A DNA stretch of 64,000 nucleotides, taken from NCBI RefSeq assembly GCF_009928415.1, contig NZ_JAABNN010000015.1:57206-121205 (forward strand), in the 5' to 3' direction. The position numbers were made by a program, and so were the translations under genes. This stretch comes from Bacillus sp. USDA818B3_A. Its GTDB lineage: Bacteria > Bacillota > Bacilli > Bacillales > Cytobacillaceae. Under the pieces are notes generated by a model. The model saw nothing but the letters and a program-made list of their open reading frames with translations. It ran no database searches and was not told where the DNA came from. Below, piece after piece: positions 1 through 8,538 of the stretch. Position 1 is the first letter of the stretch, and each line of letters begins with the position of its first letter.

Positions 1-1178
1 ATTCCCTTAGCACCTAATACGTTTAAAACATTAACCATCGTATCACCGCCGGTCATGTAAATACCTTTGACGTCCTCAAGACCGTGGCTTAATACTCCTG
101 CAACAATTTCTCCTAAACCCCGGTTAATATTATTCGCTGCCTGGCCTGGCTGAAGACCGAGTTCTTTTTCCCGCGCCGCAAGATTAAGAACATTTCCTGT
201 TAAAGCGGTTTCAAGCATAATGACGTTTGACTTCATACTTCCGACCTTCCTTAACGTCTCCGTTGCAGCACGATTAATTTCAACTGGCGCCGTGCCAGTT
301 TGGTCGATGAGGGCCTCCGCAGAAATTGGCACCTGGCAGGTAAATTCTTTTTCCGACAACGCTTTCAACTGAACTTTAGTAACAGGAGTAGCACTTCCAG
401 CAACGGCTAGAATGGTTCCGCTAATCACATCCTCGGAAATCTCGCCGCAGTCGGTTTCATTATCTTCTGCCACAAACCCCCTTGCAACCGCCAGTTTCTC
501 TGAAAACGGACCAGGGTCAACGGCTAGTACATTCCATTCTAATTCAGTAACCGCTTGCGCAATCGCTTCCACATCTTCGATTGAAATAGCATCGGCAATG
601 ATGAATCTCGCACCATGGTCACGCTCACTTTGTAACTTATTCTTTAACGCTTCTTTTCCTGCCAACAAGGCACTGAGTGGCACAAAACCAATTTGATGTG
701 CGGTTTGCTCGGACATTAAGGTTGGGACATGCGATTCGGTAACTGGTGTTCTGACATCGTTGGCAACCGGCGTTTTTGACAGGGCTACCCCATCAATCAC
801 GGAATATCCACCGACGACAATCCGTCTTGATTGCGGCATCGATGGCACCATGACAGCAATCGTATCCGAGCTCAATTCCTCAAGCATGGCATCTACTTCA
901 AAGCCAATTCCGCCTCTTAAAGTTGTATCAATTCTTTTTGAAAAATAAACCGCGCCTTTTTCTTTCAAGGCGGCAACGGCTGATTTTACTTTTTGCTGTG
1001 CGGCCTCCTTTGGCAGCGCCCGGCTGTCGCTGCTTAGGACCATCGCTATATGCCCTTTGTCTGAATCAAGGGATTGCTCATTAAAAAATGCAGCAGTTGA
1101 AATCCCGGCTCGTGCTAACAGGACGCCAACTGTAGTTGCTCCGGTTAAATCATCTGCAACTATACCGATTTTACACAT
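1..1178 (-). CDS. dtnK: Four-carbon acid sugar kinase (DUF1537), 3' end cut by window edge
   Basis: Frame is open from an ATG preceded by a G-rich Shine-Dalgarno (AGGGGAGGGG, 3 nt away) to the left edge, about 392 codons. The N-terminus reads MCKIGIVADDLTGA, the DUF1537 N-terminal aspartate motif. Near the edge is TGGDT followed by NVLNVLGAKG, the nucleotide-binding signature of the C-terminal domain. Family members are usually somewhat over 400 residues, so perhaps 30-40 are missing. The family phosphorylates D-threonate, D-erythronate and related acids at O4. The adjacent pdxA2 encodes the next enzyme, which together convert these tetronates to dihydroxyacetone phosphate. The exact substrate (threonate or erythronate) is inference. 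Confidence 0.85.
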   Translation of the reverse strand, partial: MCKIGIVADDLTGATTVGVLLARAGISTAAFFNEQSLDSDKGHIAMVLSSDSRALPKEAAQQKVKSAVAALKEKGAVYFSKRIDTTLRGGIGFEVDAMLEELSSDTIAVMVPSMPQSRRIVVGGYSVIDGVALSKTPVANDVRTPVTESHVPTLMSEQTAHQIGFVPLSALLAGKEALKNKLQSERDHGARFIIADAISIEDVEAIAQAVTELEWNVLAVDPGPFSEKLAVARGFVAEDNETDCGEISEDVISGTILAVAGSATPVTKVQLKALSEKEFTCQVPISAEALIDQTGTAPVEINRAATETLRKVGSMKSNVIMLETALTGNVLNLAAREKELGLQPGQAANNINRGLGEIVAGVLSHGLEDVKGIYMTGGDTMVNVLNVLGAKG

Positions 1179-1202
1179 AACTTCCCCTCCCCTTTTTATT
1201 TA

Positions 1203-1245
1203 AAAAGAACCTCAAACAAGGGGAAATATCCCTTCCTGTTTGAGG
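1203..1245 (-). terminator. Hairpin between pdxA2 and the DUF1537 kinase
   Basis: Arms CCTCAAACA and TGTTTGAGG enclose an inner AAGGG/CCCTT-type stem. In the minus direction the hairpin is followed by TTCTTTTT. It lies 12 nt after the pdxA2 stop and before the kinase Shine-Dalgarno. It could be a leaky terminator or a stabilising stem that lowers kinase expression relative to PdxA2. Confidence 0.55.
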
Positions 1246-1256
1246 ATAACATTCAT

Positions 1257-2282
1257 TTATCCTTGAGCAACAAGTGCTTCCTGCTTCTTTTTCCAGTAAT
1301 CAATAGCAACTAATGTAGCCTCGTGCATACTGATCGTTCCAGCAATCCCCTTACCTGCAATGTCATATGCAGTTCCATGGTCAACGGAGCTTCTCATGAA
1401 TGGCAAGCCCCATGTAATTGTAATTGACTTCTCAAAATCGTAAGTCTTACAAGCAATGTGGCCTTGGTCATGGTAAAGAGAAAGAATCGCATCATAATTT
1501 CCTCTTAATCCAAGCATGAATACTGAATCGGCCGGTACCGGACCTACAGCATTGATACCAAGTTCTTGTGCAGCTTTAACCGCTGGAATGAGATGCTCCG
1601 CTTCTTCTGTTCCGAAAAGACCGCCATCGGAAGCATGTGGATTAAGTGCAGCTACAGCGATTTTCGCATTTGTTAGACCAATTCCGACCATTTCATTTTG
1701 AATTTGCTGTACGCAATCTAAGACCCTTTCTTTATTTGCATAATCACAAGCTTCTTTAAGCGCTTTGTGGCGGCTTACAAAGAATACTTTTAGGTTGTGG
1801 CAGTTAAACATTGTTAACGCATATGGTGAATTTGTTAATTCGCCGTAAATTTCAGTGTGGCCAGGTTGTTTAACTCCGCATAGCTTAATCGCTTCTTTAT
1901 GGATAGGAGCTGTTGCAACAACGTCAACTTCTTTATTCATACCTAATTCGATCGATTTTACAACATAATCATAAGACATCTGGCCAGCCAATTTTTGAAC
2001 TTTTCCGTATTCGATGCTGGCACAATCATAATCACCCGTTTCAAGAACATCGATCGTTCCAAATTCAAACTTACCTTCAGATGGCTTTTCAATTTTATTA
2101 ATGGCAAAGTTGCAGTTTTTTACTTCCATAGCACGTTTAACAATATCGACTGATCCAATAAGGAAAGGATTTGATTCTTCGTACACTTTTTGATTCATCA
2201 TGGTATCGACAGTAATTTCAGGGCCGATTCCAGCTGGGTCTCCGATAGTGATTGCAACGATTGGTTTTTTTATGTTTGTCAT
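1257..2282 (-). CDS. pdxA2: 4-phospho-D-threonate/erythronate 3-dehydrogenase (PdxA2 family)
   Basis: 341 residues, full length for the PdxA family. Metal-binding histidines sit in PGHTEIYGELT, ALNPHASDGG and SLYHDQGHIACK, and the N-terminus IAITIGDPAGIGPE is canonical. PdxA of vitamin B6 synthesis oxidises 4-phosphohydroxy-threonine. The paralogue PdxA2, always found beside a DUF1537 kinase, oxidises and decarboxylates 4-phospho-threonate or -erythronate to dihydroxyacetone phosphate. The neighbouring kinase makes the catabolic role the better call. The start has a good Shine-Dalgarno (AAGGAG, 8 nt). It is transcribed divergently from rpiB across a 436-bp gap and probably forms an operon with the kinase. 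Confidence 0.88.
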   Translation of the reverse strand: MTNIKKPIVAITIGDPAGIGPEITVDTMMNQKVYEESNPFLIGSVDIVKRAMEVKNCNFAINKIEKPSEGKFEFGTIDVLETGDYDCASIEYGKVQKLAGQMSYDYVVKSIELGMNKEVDVVATAPIHKEAIKLCGVKQPGHTEIYGELTNSPYALTMFNCHNLKVFFVSRHKALKEACDYANKERVLDCVQQIQNEMVGIGLTNAKIAVAALNPHASDGGLFGTEEAEHLIPAVKAAQELGINAVGPVPADSVFMLGLRGNYDAILSLYHDQGHIACKTYDFEKSITITWGLPFMRSSVDHGTAYDIAGKGIAGTISMHEATLVAIDYWKKKQEALVAQG

Positions 2283-2718
2283 AATTATCGCTCCTTAAAG
2301 GTAGTATTCTAAATCTTCATGTTTATCAGTTTTAATAACGTTTTCAATTATTCTATAAACATATCTTATTGTTATTTTCGTTATTTGTCAATTACTATTT
2401 TAAATTTATAAAAACAACAAAAAATGAAAGAACTTTAATTAATAATGAAAGAACTAAATGAAAACACAAGCCCCTAAAATATAGGTTTCTTCCTTATTAT
2501 ATATATTGAGGCTCCCTCAGCTATACCTTCCTGATTTCTTCAACCATTACACATGATCCACTCTATAAACCGGTTAAAATTATTATGTTTTTTCATCATT
2601 TCACCTTTAATACTTTCATTTATTTTCATTATTTATCATTTATCGAAAAAATTATTGACAAAATCGAAAGAAAATGAAAAAATACAGTTAGATAAAACAA
2701 AAAGGGAGTTGGAGTTAA
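2283..2718. promoter_or_regulatory. Divergent control region pdxA2 / rpiB with GAAAG-type repeats
   Basis: Very AT-rich gap with no gene. It carries two direct ATGAAAGAACT repeats (about 2424-2456) and TCGAAAGAAAATGAAA (2663-2678). A -35-like TTGACA sits at 2655-2660 on the plus strand, so the last repeat would lie in the core promoter of rpiB. The rpiB Shine-Dalgarno (GGGAGTTGGAG) is directly upstream of 2719. The repeats resemble the TGAAAGTAATCGAAA motif found twice upstream of the second rpiB-like gene, so a shared DeoR-type regulator is possible. No regulator gene for it is visible here. Confidence 0.4.
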
Positions 2719-3183
2719 ATGAAAATCGGAATTGGTTCAGATCACAATGCATTTCAATTGAAAGAAGAAGTCAAAGCATATATCGAAGGCTTAGGCCACA
2801 CTGTTGAAGATTATGGCTGCCATTCTGAAGAAGAGGTAGATTATCCGGGCCTTGCTTTTAATGTAGCAACTGATATTACAAAGGGGAGTTTAGAACGCGG
2901 CATCCTATTATGTGGAACAGGCATCGGCATGTCGATTGCCGCCAATAAAGTACCTGGTATCCGTTCTGCTCAATGTCATGATGTTTACTCTGCAGAGCGT
3001 GCACAACTTAGCAATAATGCCCAAATCATTACCATGGGGTCAAAAATCGTCGGGCCTGAGCTGGCAAAGAAAATTGTCGAAGCGTACCTTTCTGTTTCTT
3101 TCCAAGGCGGAAACTCAGCACGGAAAATTGATCAAATCATGGATAAAGAGAAAGAGTACTTGCTTCAGGGTTCTTGCTGCTAA
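2719..3183 (+). CDS. rpiB: RpiB/LacAB-family sugar-phosphate isomerase
   Basis: 154 residues, usual RpiB length. The N-terminal SDHNAF motif and the catalytic-cysteine loop CGTGIGMSIAANK are intact, followed by CHDVYSAERA. RpiB enzymes interconvert ribulose-5-P and ribose-5-P. Relatives in tetritol pathways (EryI/DerI type) convert erythrulose-4-P to erythrose-4-P. Beside transketolase and a bisphosphatase, either pentose or tetrose phosphate is a plausible substrate. Given the tetronate genes next door I lean slightly to a C4 substrate, but this is inference. First gene of the plus-strand rpiB-tkt operon (48 nt gap). Confidence 0.85.
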   Translation: MKIGIGSDHNAFQLKEEVKAYIEGLGHTVEDYGCHSEEEVDYPGLAFNVATDITKGSLERGILLCGTGIGMSIAANKVPGIRSAQCHDVYSAERAQLSNNAQIITMGSKIVGPELAKKIVEAYLSVSFQGGNSARKIDQIMDKEKEYLLQGSCC

Positions 3184-3231
3184 CTTTACTTATCTATCAA
3201 ACAATTAAATTGTAAAAGGAAGCGATTAGCC

Positions 3232-5247
3232 ATGAAATTAGATAATCAAGTAGTTCAATCATTACGTGTCCTTTCTATTGATATGATTGAAAAATCAAAG
3301 TCCGGTCACCCTGGGCTGCCCATGGGAGCTGCCCCTGCTGTCACAGCTTTATGGAAAAATCATCTTAAATTCAGCCCAACGAATCCAGAGTGGTTTGATC
3401 GCGACCGCTTTATCCTTTCTGCCGGGCATGGTTCCGCCCTTCTTTACAGTTTACTCCATGTATTTGGTTATGACTTGCCGATGTCTGAACTGCAGCAATT
3501 CCGCCAAATGGGCAGCTTAACCCCTGGTCATCCGGAATATAAGCATACAGCTGGGGTTGATGCTACAACAGGCCCGCTTGGCCAAGGTATTGCGATGGGA
3601 GTCGGAATGGCGATGACCGAAGCCCATTTAGCTGCTTTATATAACCGCCCGAATTATCCGATTGTAGATCATTATACCTACCTCTTGTGCGGTGACGGCT
3701 GTTTAATGGAGGGAATTTCTTATGAAGCTGCTTCTCTTGCCGGTCATCTGCAATTAGGAAAGCTGATCTTACTCTATGATTCCAATAATATCTCCCTCGA
3801 CGGCGACTTGGATAAAGCGTTTTCAGAGGATGTTCAGGCACGATTCCGTTCCTGTGGCTGGCAAACGCTTGTTGTAGAAGACGGAAATGATCTCGAAGCA
3901 CTCAATAATGCGATTGTGGAAGCGAAGCTTGAGAAAAATAAACCCACTCTTATTGAAGTGAAAACCGTTATTGGCTATGGCAGTCCAAATAAAGCAGGTT
4001 CTTCTGCGGTACATGGTTCCCCGCTAGGCGCTGCCGAAGCTGCATTAGTTAAGCAAAACTACAATTGGGACCTTCCTCCTTTTACTCTTCCAGAAGAAGT
4101 AGAAGAACTTAAAGAAGTTTACCGTAAGCAGGGTGCCCAGTTAGAAAATGAATGGTTTGAAACCCTACAACGTTACTATCAGGAATATCCCGAATTACAA
4201 GAAGAAGTGGAAGCTGTTGTGTACAACAGTTTACCTGCAAACTGGGACCACGCATTAGAGCTTTACAACGAAGACCATAAGGCAGCGGCTACACGTGATG
4301 CATCGGGTACGGCTCTTAATCAAATTTCTAAGAATCTCCCTACTCTTTTTGGCGGTTCTGCTGACTTGGCTTCTTCTAATAAAACAATGCTAAAAAATGA
4401 AGGGGATTTTACAGCTTCCAATTACGCAGGGAAAAATATTTGGTTCGGTGTCCGTGAGTTCGCGATGGGCGGCATTTTGAATGGAATGGCCTTGCACGGC
4501 GGAGTCCAGCCGTTTGGTGGAACATTCTTCGTCTTTTCTGATTATCTGCGCTCTGCGGTTCGTTCGGCTGCCTTAATGGGTATTCCGGTAACCTATGTGA
4601 TGACGCATGATTCCATTGCAGTTGGTGAAGATGGTCCGACCCATGAACCTGTCGAACAAATATCCTCTTTCCGTGCCATGCCTGGCGTGACCGTCATTCG
4701 ACCTGCTGATGCTAACGAAACGGCAGAGTCATACCGCTACGCTTTAAGCCAAAAGGATAACCCGGTTATGCTTGTTTTAAGCCGTCAGAACCTACCGATT
4801 TTACCGGGAAGCCAAGAGAAGGCCCGCGTGGGAGTCAAGAGAGGCGGTTATGTTTTAGTTGAATCCGAAGGAAAAAGAGCTGATGTAATCTTAATCGGTA
4901 CTGGTTCAGAGGTTTCTCTTCTGGTTGAGGCCCGCAAAGAGCTCGCGCAAATTGGAATTGATGCTTCTGTAGTCAGTATGCCAAGCTGGGAGTTATTTGA
5001 ACAACAATCAGAGGATTATCGGTATTCCGTTCTTCCATGGTCAAATCCGCGCCGTTTAGCCTGTGAAATGGGTTCAACGTTCGGATGGCAGAGATATGTT
5101 GGACCGGATGGAAAAATCATTGGTATCAATACCTTCGGCGCCTCTGCCCCGGGCGAAGAGCTCATGAAGCATTTTGGATTTACGGTGGAAAACATCGTCA
5201 ACCAAGCTAAGAAAATTGTTGTAAATGCAGGAGTAAAGCTTGTGTAG
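3232..5247 (+). CDS. tkt: Transketolase
   Basis: 671 residues, full length. Thiamine-diphosphate signature GDGCLMEGISYEAASLAG near residue 150-170, with the substrate-binding GHPGLPMGAAP near the start. The pyrimidine-domain and C-terminal regions (FGGSADLASSNKT, TYVMTHDSIAVGEDGPTHEP, RPADANET) are all present. It moves two-carbon units between ketose and aldose phosphates in the cytoplasm. Shine-Dalgarno AAGGAAG lies upstream of the ATG. It is probably an accessory copy, since Bacillaceae normally carry a housekeeping tkt elsewhere. Its placement between rpiB and glpX suggests a dedicated set that recycles C4-C7 sugar phosphates. Confidence 0.95.
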   Translation: MKLDNQVVQSLRVLSIDMIEKSKSGHPGLPMGAAPAVTALWKNHLKFSPTNPEWFDRDRFILSAGHGSALLYSLLHVFGYDLPMSELQQFRQMGSLTPGHPEYKHTAGVDATTGPLGQGIAMGVGMAMTEAHLAALYNRPNYPIVDHYTYLLCGDGCLMEGISYEAASLAGHLQLGKLILLYDSNNISLDGDLDKAFSEDVQARFRSCGWQTLVVEDGNDLEALNNAIVEAKLEKNKPTLIEVKTVIGYGSPNKAGSSAVHGSPLGAAEAALVKQNYNWDLPPFTLPEEVEELKEVYRKQGAQLENEWFETLQRYYQEYPELQEEVEAVVYNSLPANWDHALELYNEDHKAAATRDASGTALNQISKNLPTLFGGSADLASSNKTMLKNEGDFTASNYAGKNIWFGVREFAMGGILNGMALHGGVQPFGGTFFVFSDYLRSAVRSAALMGIPVTYVMTHDSIAVGEDGPTHEPVEQISSFRAMPGVTVIRPADANETAESYRYALSQKDNPVMLVLSRQNLPILPGSQEKARVGVKRGGYVLVESEGKRADVILIGTGSEVSLLVEARKELAQIGIDASVVSMPSWELFEQQSEDYRYSVLPWSNPRRLACEMGSTFGWQRYVGPDGKIIGINTFGASAPGEELMKHFGFTVENIVNQAKKIVVNAGVKLV

Positions 5248-5345
5248 TCCATCTTTTCCATTCGCTGATAAAAGTGAAGATCCGCTGATAGAGATTTACA
5301 AGGCCATTTTTCAAACAAAAACAAGGTCGATTTTCATCTAATAGC

Positions 5346-5387
5346 AGGCTGTTGAACTAAAAATCGATAGTTTAACAGCCTTTTTTT
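5346..5387 (+). terminator. Rho-independent terminator after tkt
   Basis: AGGCTGTT pairs with AACAGCCT around an inner AACTA/TAGTT stem, followed by TTTTTTT. It separates tkt from glpX, although both lie on the same strand and only 164 nt apart. Either glpX depends on read-through or it has its own promoter. Confidence 0.8.
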
Positions 5388-5411
5388 CTAAAATTTCGAG
5401 GAGGTATTGAT

Positions 5412-6386
5412 ATGCTGCTAAAAAACAAAGTGGATAATACCGTTTGTAACCGCGCACTTGTTACGGAGTTTCTTGAGGCCTCACAGCAAGCCGTTATCGC
5501 TTCCTATTACTGGATTGGCAGAGGGAATAAGAATGAGGCAGATGGGGCAGGAACTGAAGCCATGCGAAATCGGATGAATCAAATTGATATGACTGGTGTG
5601 ATCGTCATTGGCGAGGGCGAGATGGACGAAGCCCCTATGCTTTATATTAATGAACAATTAGGGACCGGGAATGGACCAGAAGTGGATATTGCTGTGGATC
5701 CAATTGAAGGGACCACCTTAATGGCAAAAGGCCAAGCCAATTCACTCGCTGTTATCGCAGCGGCTAAACGCGGCACATTATTACACGCACCCGATATGTA
5801 TATGAAGAAGCTGGCTGTAGGCCCAAAAGCGAAAGGCTGTATTGATATTACTCGCTCTTTAACAGAAAATATGCACAACGTCGCTGATGCACTAGGAAAA
5901 AAAGTGGAGGACCTCACTGTCATGATTCAGGACCGCCCTCGCCATGAAGGATTAATTAATGAGGTCTTTGCAGCCGGAGCCCGTGTAAGTCTATTTTCAG
6001 ACGTCGATATCACTGGAGCTGTGGCAACAGCATTAGATGTTTATGACGTTGACCTATTGGTTGGGACTGGCGGGGCTCCTGAGGGAGTAATCGCGGCCGC
6101 AGCGTTAAAATGCTTAGGGGGAGACTTCCAAGCCATCCTTCAGCCTCAAGATGAGGAAGAATATAACCGATGTATCAAGATGGGAATTTCTAACCCAAGC
6201 AAAGTGTTTACAATCGATGATATTGTCCAATCTGATGATTGCTTTTTTGTAGCAACCGGTATAACTGACGGAATGCTACTCAAAGGTGCCCAACAAAAAC
6301 CAAACGGACAAATGCTTACCCACTCCCTCGTCATCATCGGCGGCAGCATCCAAACCGCTCAATTTGTAGATGCCGCTTTTTATTAA
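5412..6386 (+). CDS. glpX: Class II fructose-1,6-bisphosphatase (GlpX type)
   Basis: 324 residues, family length. Metal and substrate motifs VIGEGEMDEAPML, VDPIEGT and the glycine-rich VGTGGAPEG are intact, as is CLGGDFQA. Class II FBPases remove the 1-phosphate of fructose-1,6-bisphosphate, and several also act on sedoheptulose-1,7-bisphosphate. Beside transketolase and rpiB, a sedoheptulose bisphosphatase role in joining dihydroxyacetone phosphate to erythrose-4-P is plausible but unproven. Strong GAGGAGG Shine-Dalgarno. A terminator upstream and another downstream make it look like a separate or attenuated unit. Confidence 0.93.
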   Translation: MLLKNKVDNTVCNRALVTEFLEASQQAVIASYYWIGRGNKNEADGAGTEAMRNRMNQIDMTGVIVIGEGEMDEAPMLYINEQLGTGNGPEVDIAVDPIEGTTLMAKGQANSLAVIAAAKRGTLLHAPDMYMKKLAVGPKAKGCIDITRSLTENMHNVADALGKKVEDLTVMIQDRPRHEGLINEVFAAGARVSLFSDVDITGAVATALDVYDVDLLVGTGGAPEGVIAAAALKCLGGDFQAILQPQDEEEYNRCIKMGISNPSKVFTIDDIVQSDDCFFVATGITDGMLLKGAQQKPNGQMLTHSLVIIGGSIQTAQFVDAAFY

Positions 6387-6471
6387 TTGCATTTAGTAAG
6401 AATCACTACTAGATTTTCCATTATCTCCTTAATGATGGACCGTTTACCACAGTGTATTTCGTACCCCTTGA

Positions 6472-6516
6472 AAAAAAGCCGATTCACTCCAGAGACATGG
6501 GTAAATCGGCTTTTTC
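6472..6516 (+). terminator. Rho-independent terminator after glpX
   Basis: AAAAGCCGATT and AATCGGCTTTTT form a strong stem with a U-run, about 90 nt after the glpX stop. The A-run on the left arm lets it act in both directions. Confidence 0.85.
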
Positions 6517-6599
6517 AATCTCTCAAATTATTTATTCAGTTCATTTATGGACTCCGGGTTCTCTTGTACTCACCCCCTTTTAAATAAGGTGTCTTGTCC

Positions 6600-6850
6600 T
6601 TAATCGAGTAACCAGCAAAGGGAAATAAACGGAGATTTTTCCGTTAGATGCAGAATGGAGCTCGTTTCGGGGCATATAAGGGAAGGTTTTCCGATTATGC
6701 AAAGCAAAATCTCTTATTTCTGAGCTTTCCGAGTCATTAGGCGGAATCTCTCCGTCTATTTAAGACTCTTTTTAAAATAATTACTAGTTAAGCGAAATTT
6801 TTCCGTCTATTTATCAGACCTGGTGCTTAACCTGATTCCCTAACCGATAG
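6600..6850. repeat. Interspersed intergenic repeat with CGGA-n-TCCG palindromes
   Basis: Non-coding stretch between converging glpX and the MFS gene. At least three short modules recur: CGGAGATTTTTCCGT near 6630, GGCGGAATCTCTCCGTCTATTT near 6740, and AAGCGAAATTTTTCCGTCTATTT near 6795. A less regular TAAGGGAAGGTTTTCCGATTAT lies near 6680. The pattern matches, from memory, a repeat family widespread between Bacillaceae genes. Function unknown; no ORF is convincing. Confidence 0.5.
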
Positions 6851-6922
6851 TGCGGACCCTCTTGATCCTAGCCCACCCTATTTCAATACTTTACCGTTAT
6901 ATAATGTTAGACAAACTAATAG

Positions 6923-6950
6923 AAAAAAGAGCTTAGAAAGAATTCTAAGC
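6923..6950 (-). terminator. Rho-independent terminator of the MFS gene
   Basis: GCTTAGAA-AGAA-TTCTAAGC hairpin. In the minus direction it is followed by TCTTTTTTC, about 45 nt past the transporter stop codon. Confidence 0.75.
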
Positions 6951-6996
6951 CCTGCCGAATTATTCATTTTTTTTCAAACAGTATTTATCAATCTAA

Positions 6997-8331
6997 TTAT
7001 TTTTGAACAGGTTCTTTTAACGTTGAGATAACAATAAATCCTAATACTAGCAACACTCCAAAGAATCCGAAGGCAAGGTTGTAGTTGCCAGTCGCATCAA
7101 GGATGGCACCAACGATCATTGGAGAGAAGAATCCACCCAAGTTACCTCCGCTGTTTATAGTAGCAATGGCAACTGGATAAGTATCTCTCGTAGTTAATCC
7201 CATTGGATATGCTGTGAATGCCGGCCAGCCGATATTTAAGAAGAAACCTGATAAACCTAAACACGGAGCAACGAGTACAGAGCTGTTGGGAATGTTCATT
7301 ACAACAAGCATCATAATGGCAGTAAGCAATGCTGTAAGTAACATAGTAGGCTTACGTCTCTTTAAGAATACTCGGTCTGAAATAATTCCGCCTAAAATTG
7401 CACCCACTAAACCACCGATTGCAGGGGTGGATGCCAAGAAGCCCATTTTCATAATGGAATAGCCTTTTGCATTAACAAGATACATAGGAACCCAGGTTAA
7501 CATTCCGTATAAAACACTATTCATGAAAAAGTAAGAAAGTGTATTACCCCAAATATTCCAAGACTTATAGATACTTTTATTAGTTGTCAGCGGTTCTACT
7601 TTTTGATAACGGATCAATTTATCAATCCAGCCAAGAGATGTACGTCCGCCTTCCTTAACTTCTTCAACCGTTTCACTTTGACGGATATAATTCAATTCAG
7701 CCTCAGAAACTTGCGGGCTGTCTTCTGGTTTTGAACGAACGAATAGGTACCAAACAAGCGCCATTACAATACCAGGAATCGCGAACCAGAAGAACACTGA
7801 ACGCCAGCCATGTTCAACAGCAATCCATGCTGCAATAATCGGGACAAGGATTGGAGCCAGCTGTGTAGAAGCAATGTAAACACCTGTTGCAGTGGCCTTT
7901 TCTTTTGCCGGGAACCACTGGTTAATGGTTGAAGTCAAACTAACTGGAGCAGGACCTTCTGCAACCCCTAATCCTAAGCGAAGTAAAACAAGTGCTGTTG
8001 CATTTTTAACTGTACCTAGGAAGAAGGTAACCACCGAAAACGCTAGAATGGCAATAGCCGCAACCCCGCGTGTCCCCTTCTTTCCAAGAAGGAATCCTGC
8101 TGGTATTTGGGTAAGTGCATACCCAAGGAAGAAGAAACTCGCGATTGCACCAGCTTGGAAGTTATTAAGTGTAAATTCTTCTTTAATAAATGGCAGAACG
8201 ACACCGATATTGGTACGGTCAGCCATACAAACTAAATATACCCCGAAAATAATTAATAGGACTACCCAACGATAACTGGACTTTTTCTTTAACGCAGGAC
8301 GTGCGCTAAGTTTGGATTCAGGTAAAGCCAT
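6997..8331 (-). CDS. MFS transporter, anion:cation symporter (sugar acid) type
   Basis: 444 residues from the ATG chosen for its GGGGGAAG Shine-Dalgarno 5 nt upstream; a longer reading from GTG at 8382 lacks a proper site. Twelve hydrophobic segments are apparent. The loop motif ADRTNIGVVLPFIKEEF and the LGVAEGPAPV segment resemble the hexuronate/galactonate/tartrate (ACS) branch of the MFS. It is likely the uptake system for the acid sugars metabolised by the kinase and PdxA2, acting in the cytoplasmic membrane. It has its own terminator and is probably transcribed from a promoter in the 208-bp gap behind rpiB2. Confidence 0.82.
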   Translation of the reverse strand: MALPESKLSARPALKKKSSYRWVVLLIIFGVYLVCMADRTNIGVVLPFIKEEFTLNNFQAGAIASFFFLGYALTQIPAGFLLGKKGTRGVAAIAILAFSVVTFFLGTVKNATALVLLRLGLGVAEGPAPVSLTSTINQWFPAKEKATATGVYIASTQLAPILVPIIAAWIAVEHGWRSVFFWFAIPGIVMALVWYLFVRSKPEDSPQVSEAELNYIRQSETVEEVKEGGRTSLGWIDKLIRYQKVEPLTTNKSIYKSWNIWGNTLSYFFMNSVLYGMLTWVPMYLVNAKGYSIMKMGFLASTPAIGGLVGAILGGIISDRVFLKRRKPTMLLTALLTAIMMLVVMNIPNSSVLVAPCLGLSGFFLNIGWPAFTAYPMGLTTRDTYPVAIATINSGGNLGGFFSPMIVGAILDATGNYNLAFGFFGVLLVLGFIVISTLKEPVQK

Positions 8332-8538
8332 TTTATCTTCCCCCATTACGTTTTCAAGATCGAGTGTAAAGCTCCCCCTCACTCTATCCTGAAAAAATTG
8401 TTAGTTTGTTATTATAATAAAAATAAAATTATTTCAACCATAAAACTAAAGCGGTTTCATATCTGATTAAAGTTTACTCTATGAAACTATTATAAAGCTT
8501 ACAATAGGCCATAGAGTTTATTTTTTATTTCCAATCAA

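Noticed and set aside
8440..8520. Terminator between rpiB2 and the MFS gene
   Set aside because: ACTCTATG and CATAGAGT could pair, but the loop is long and no U-run follows in the minus direction.
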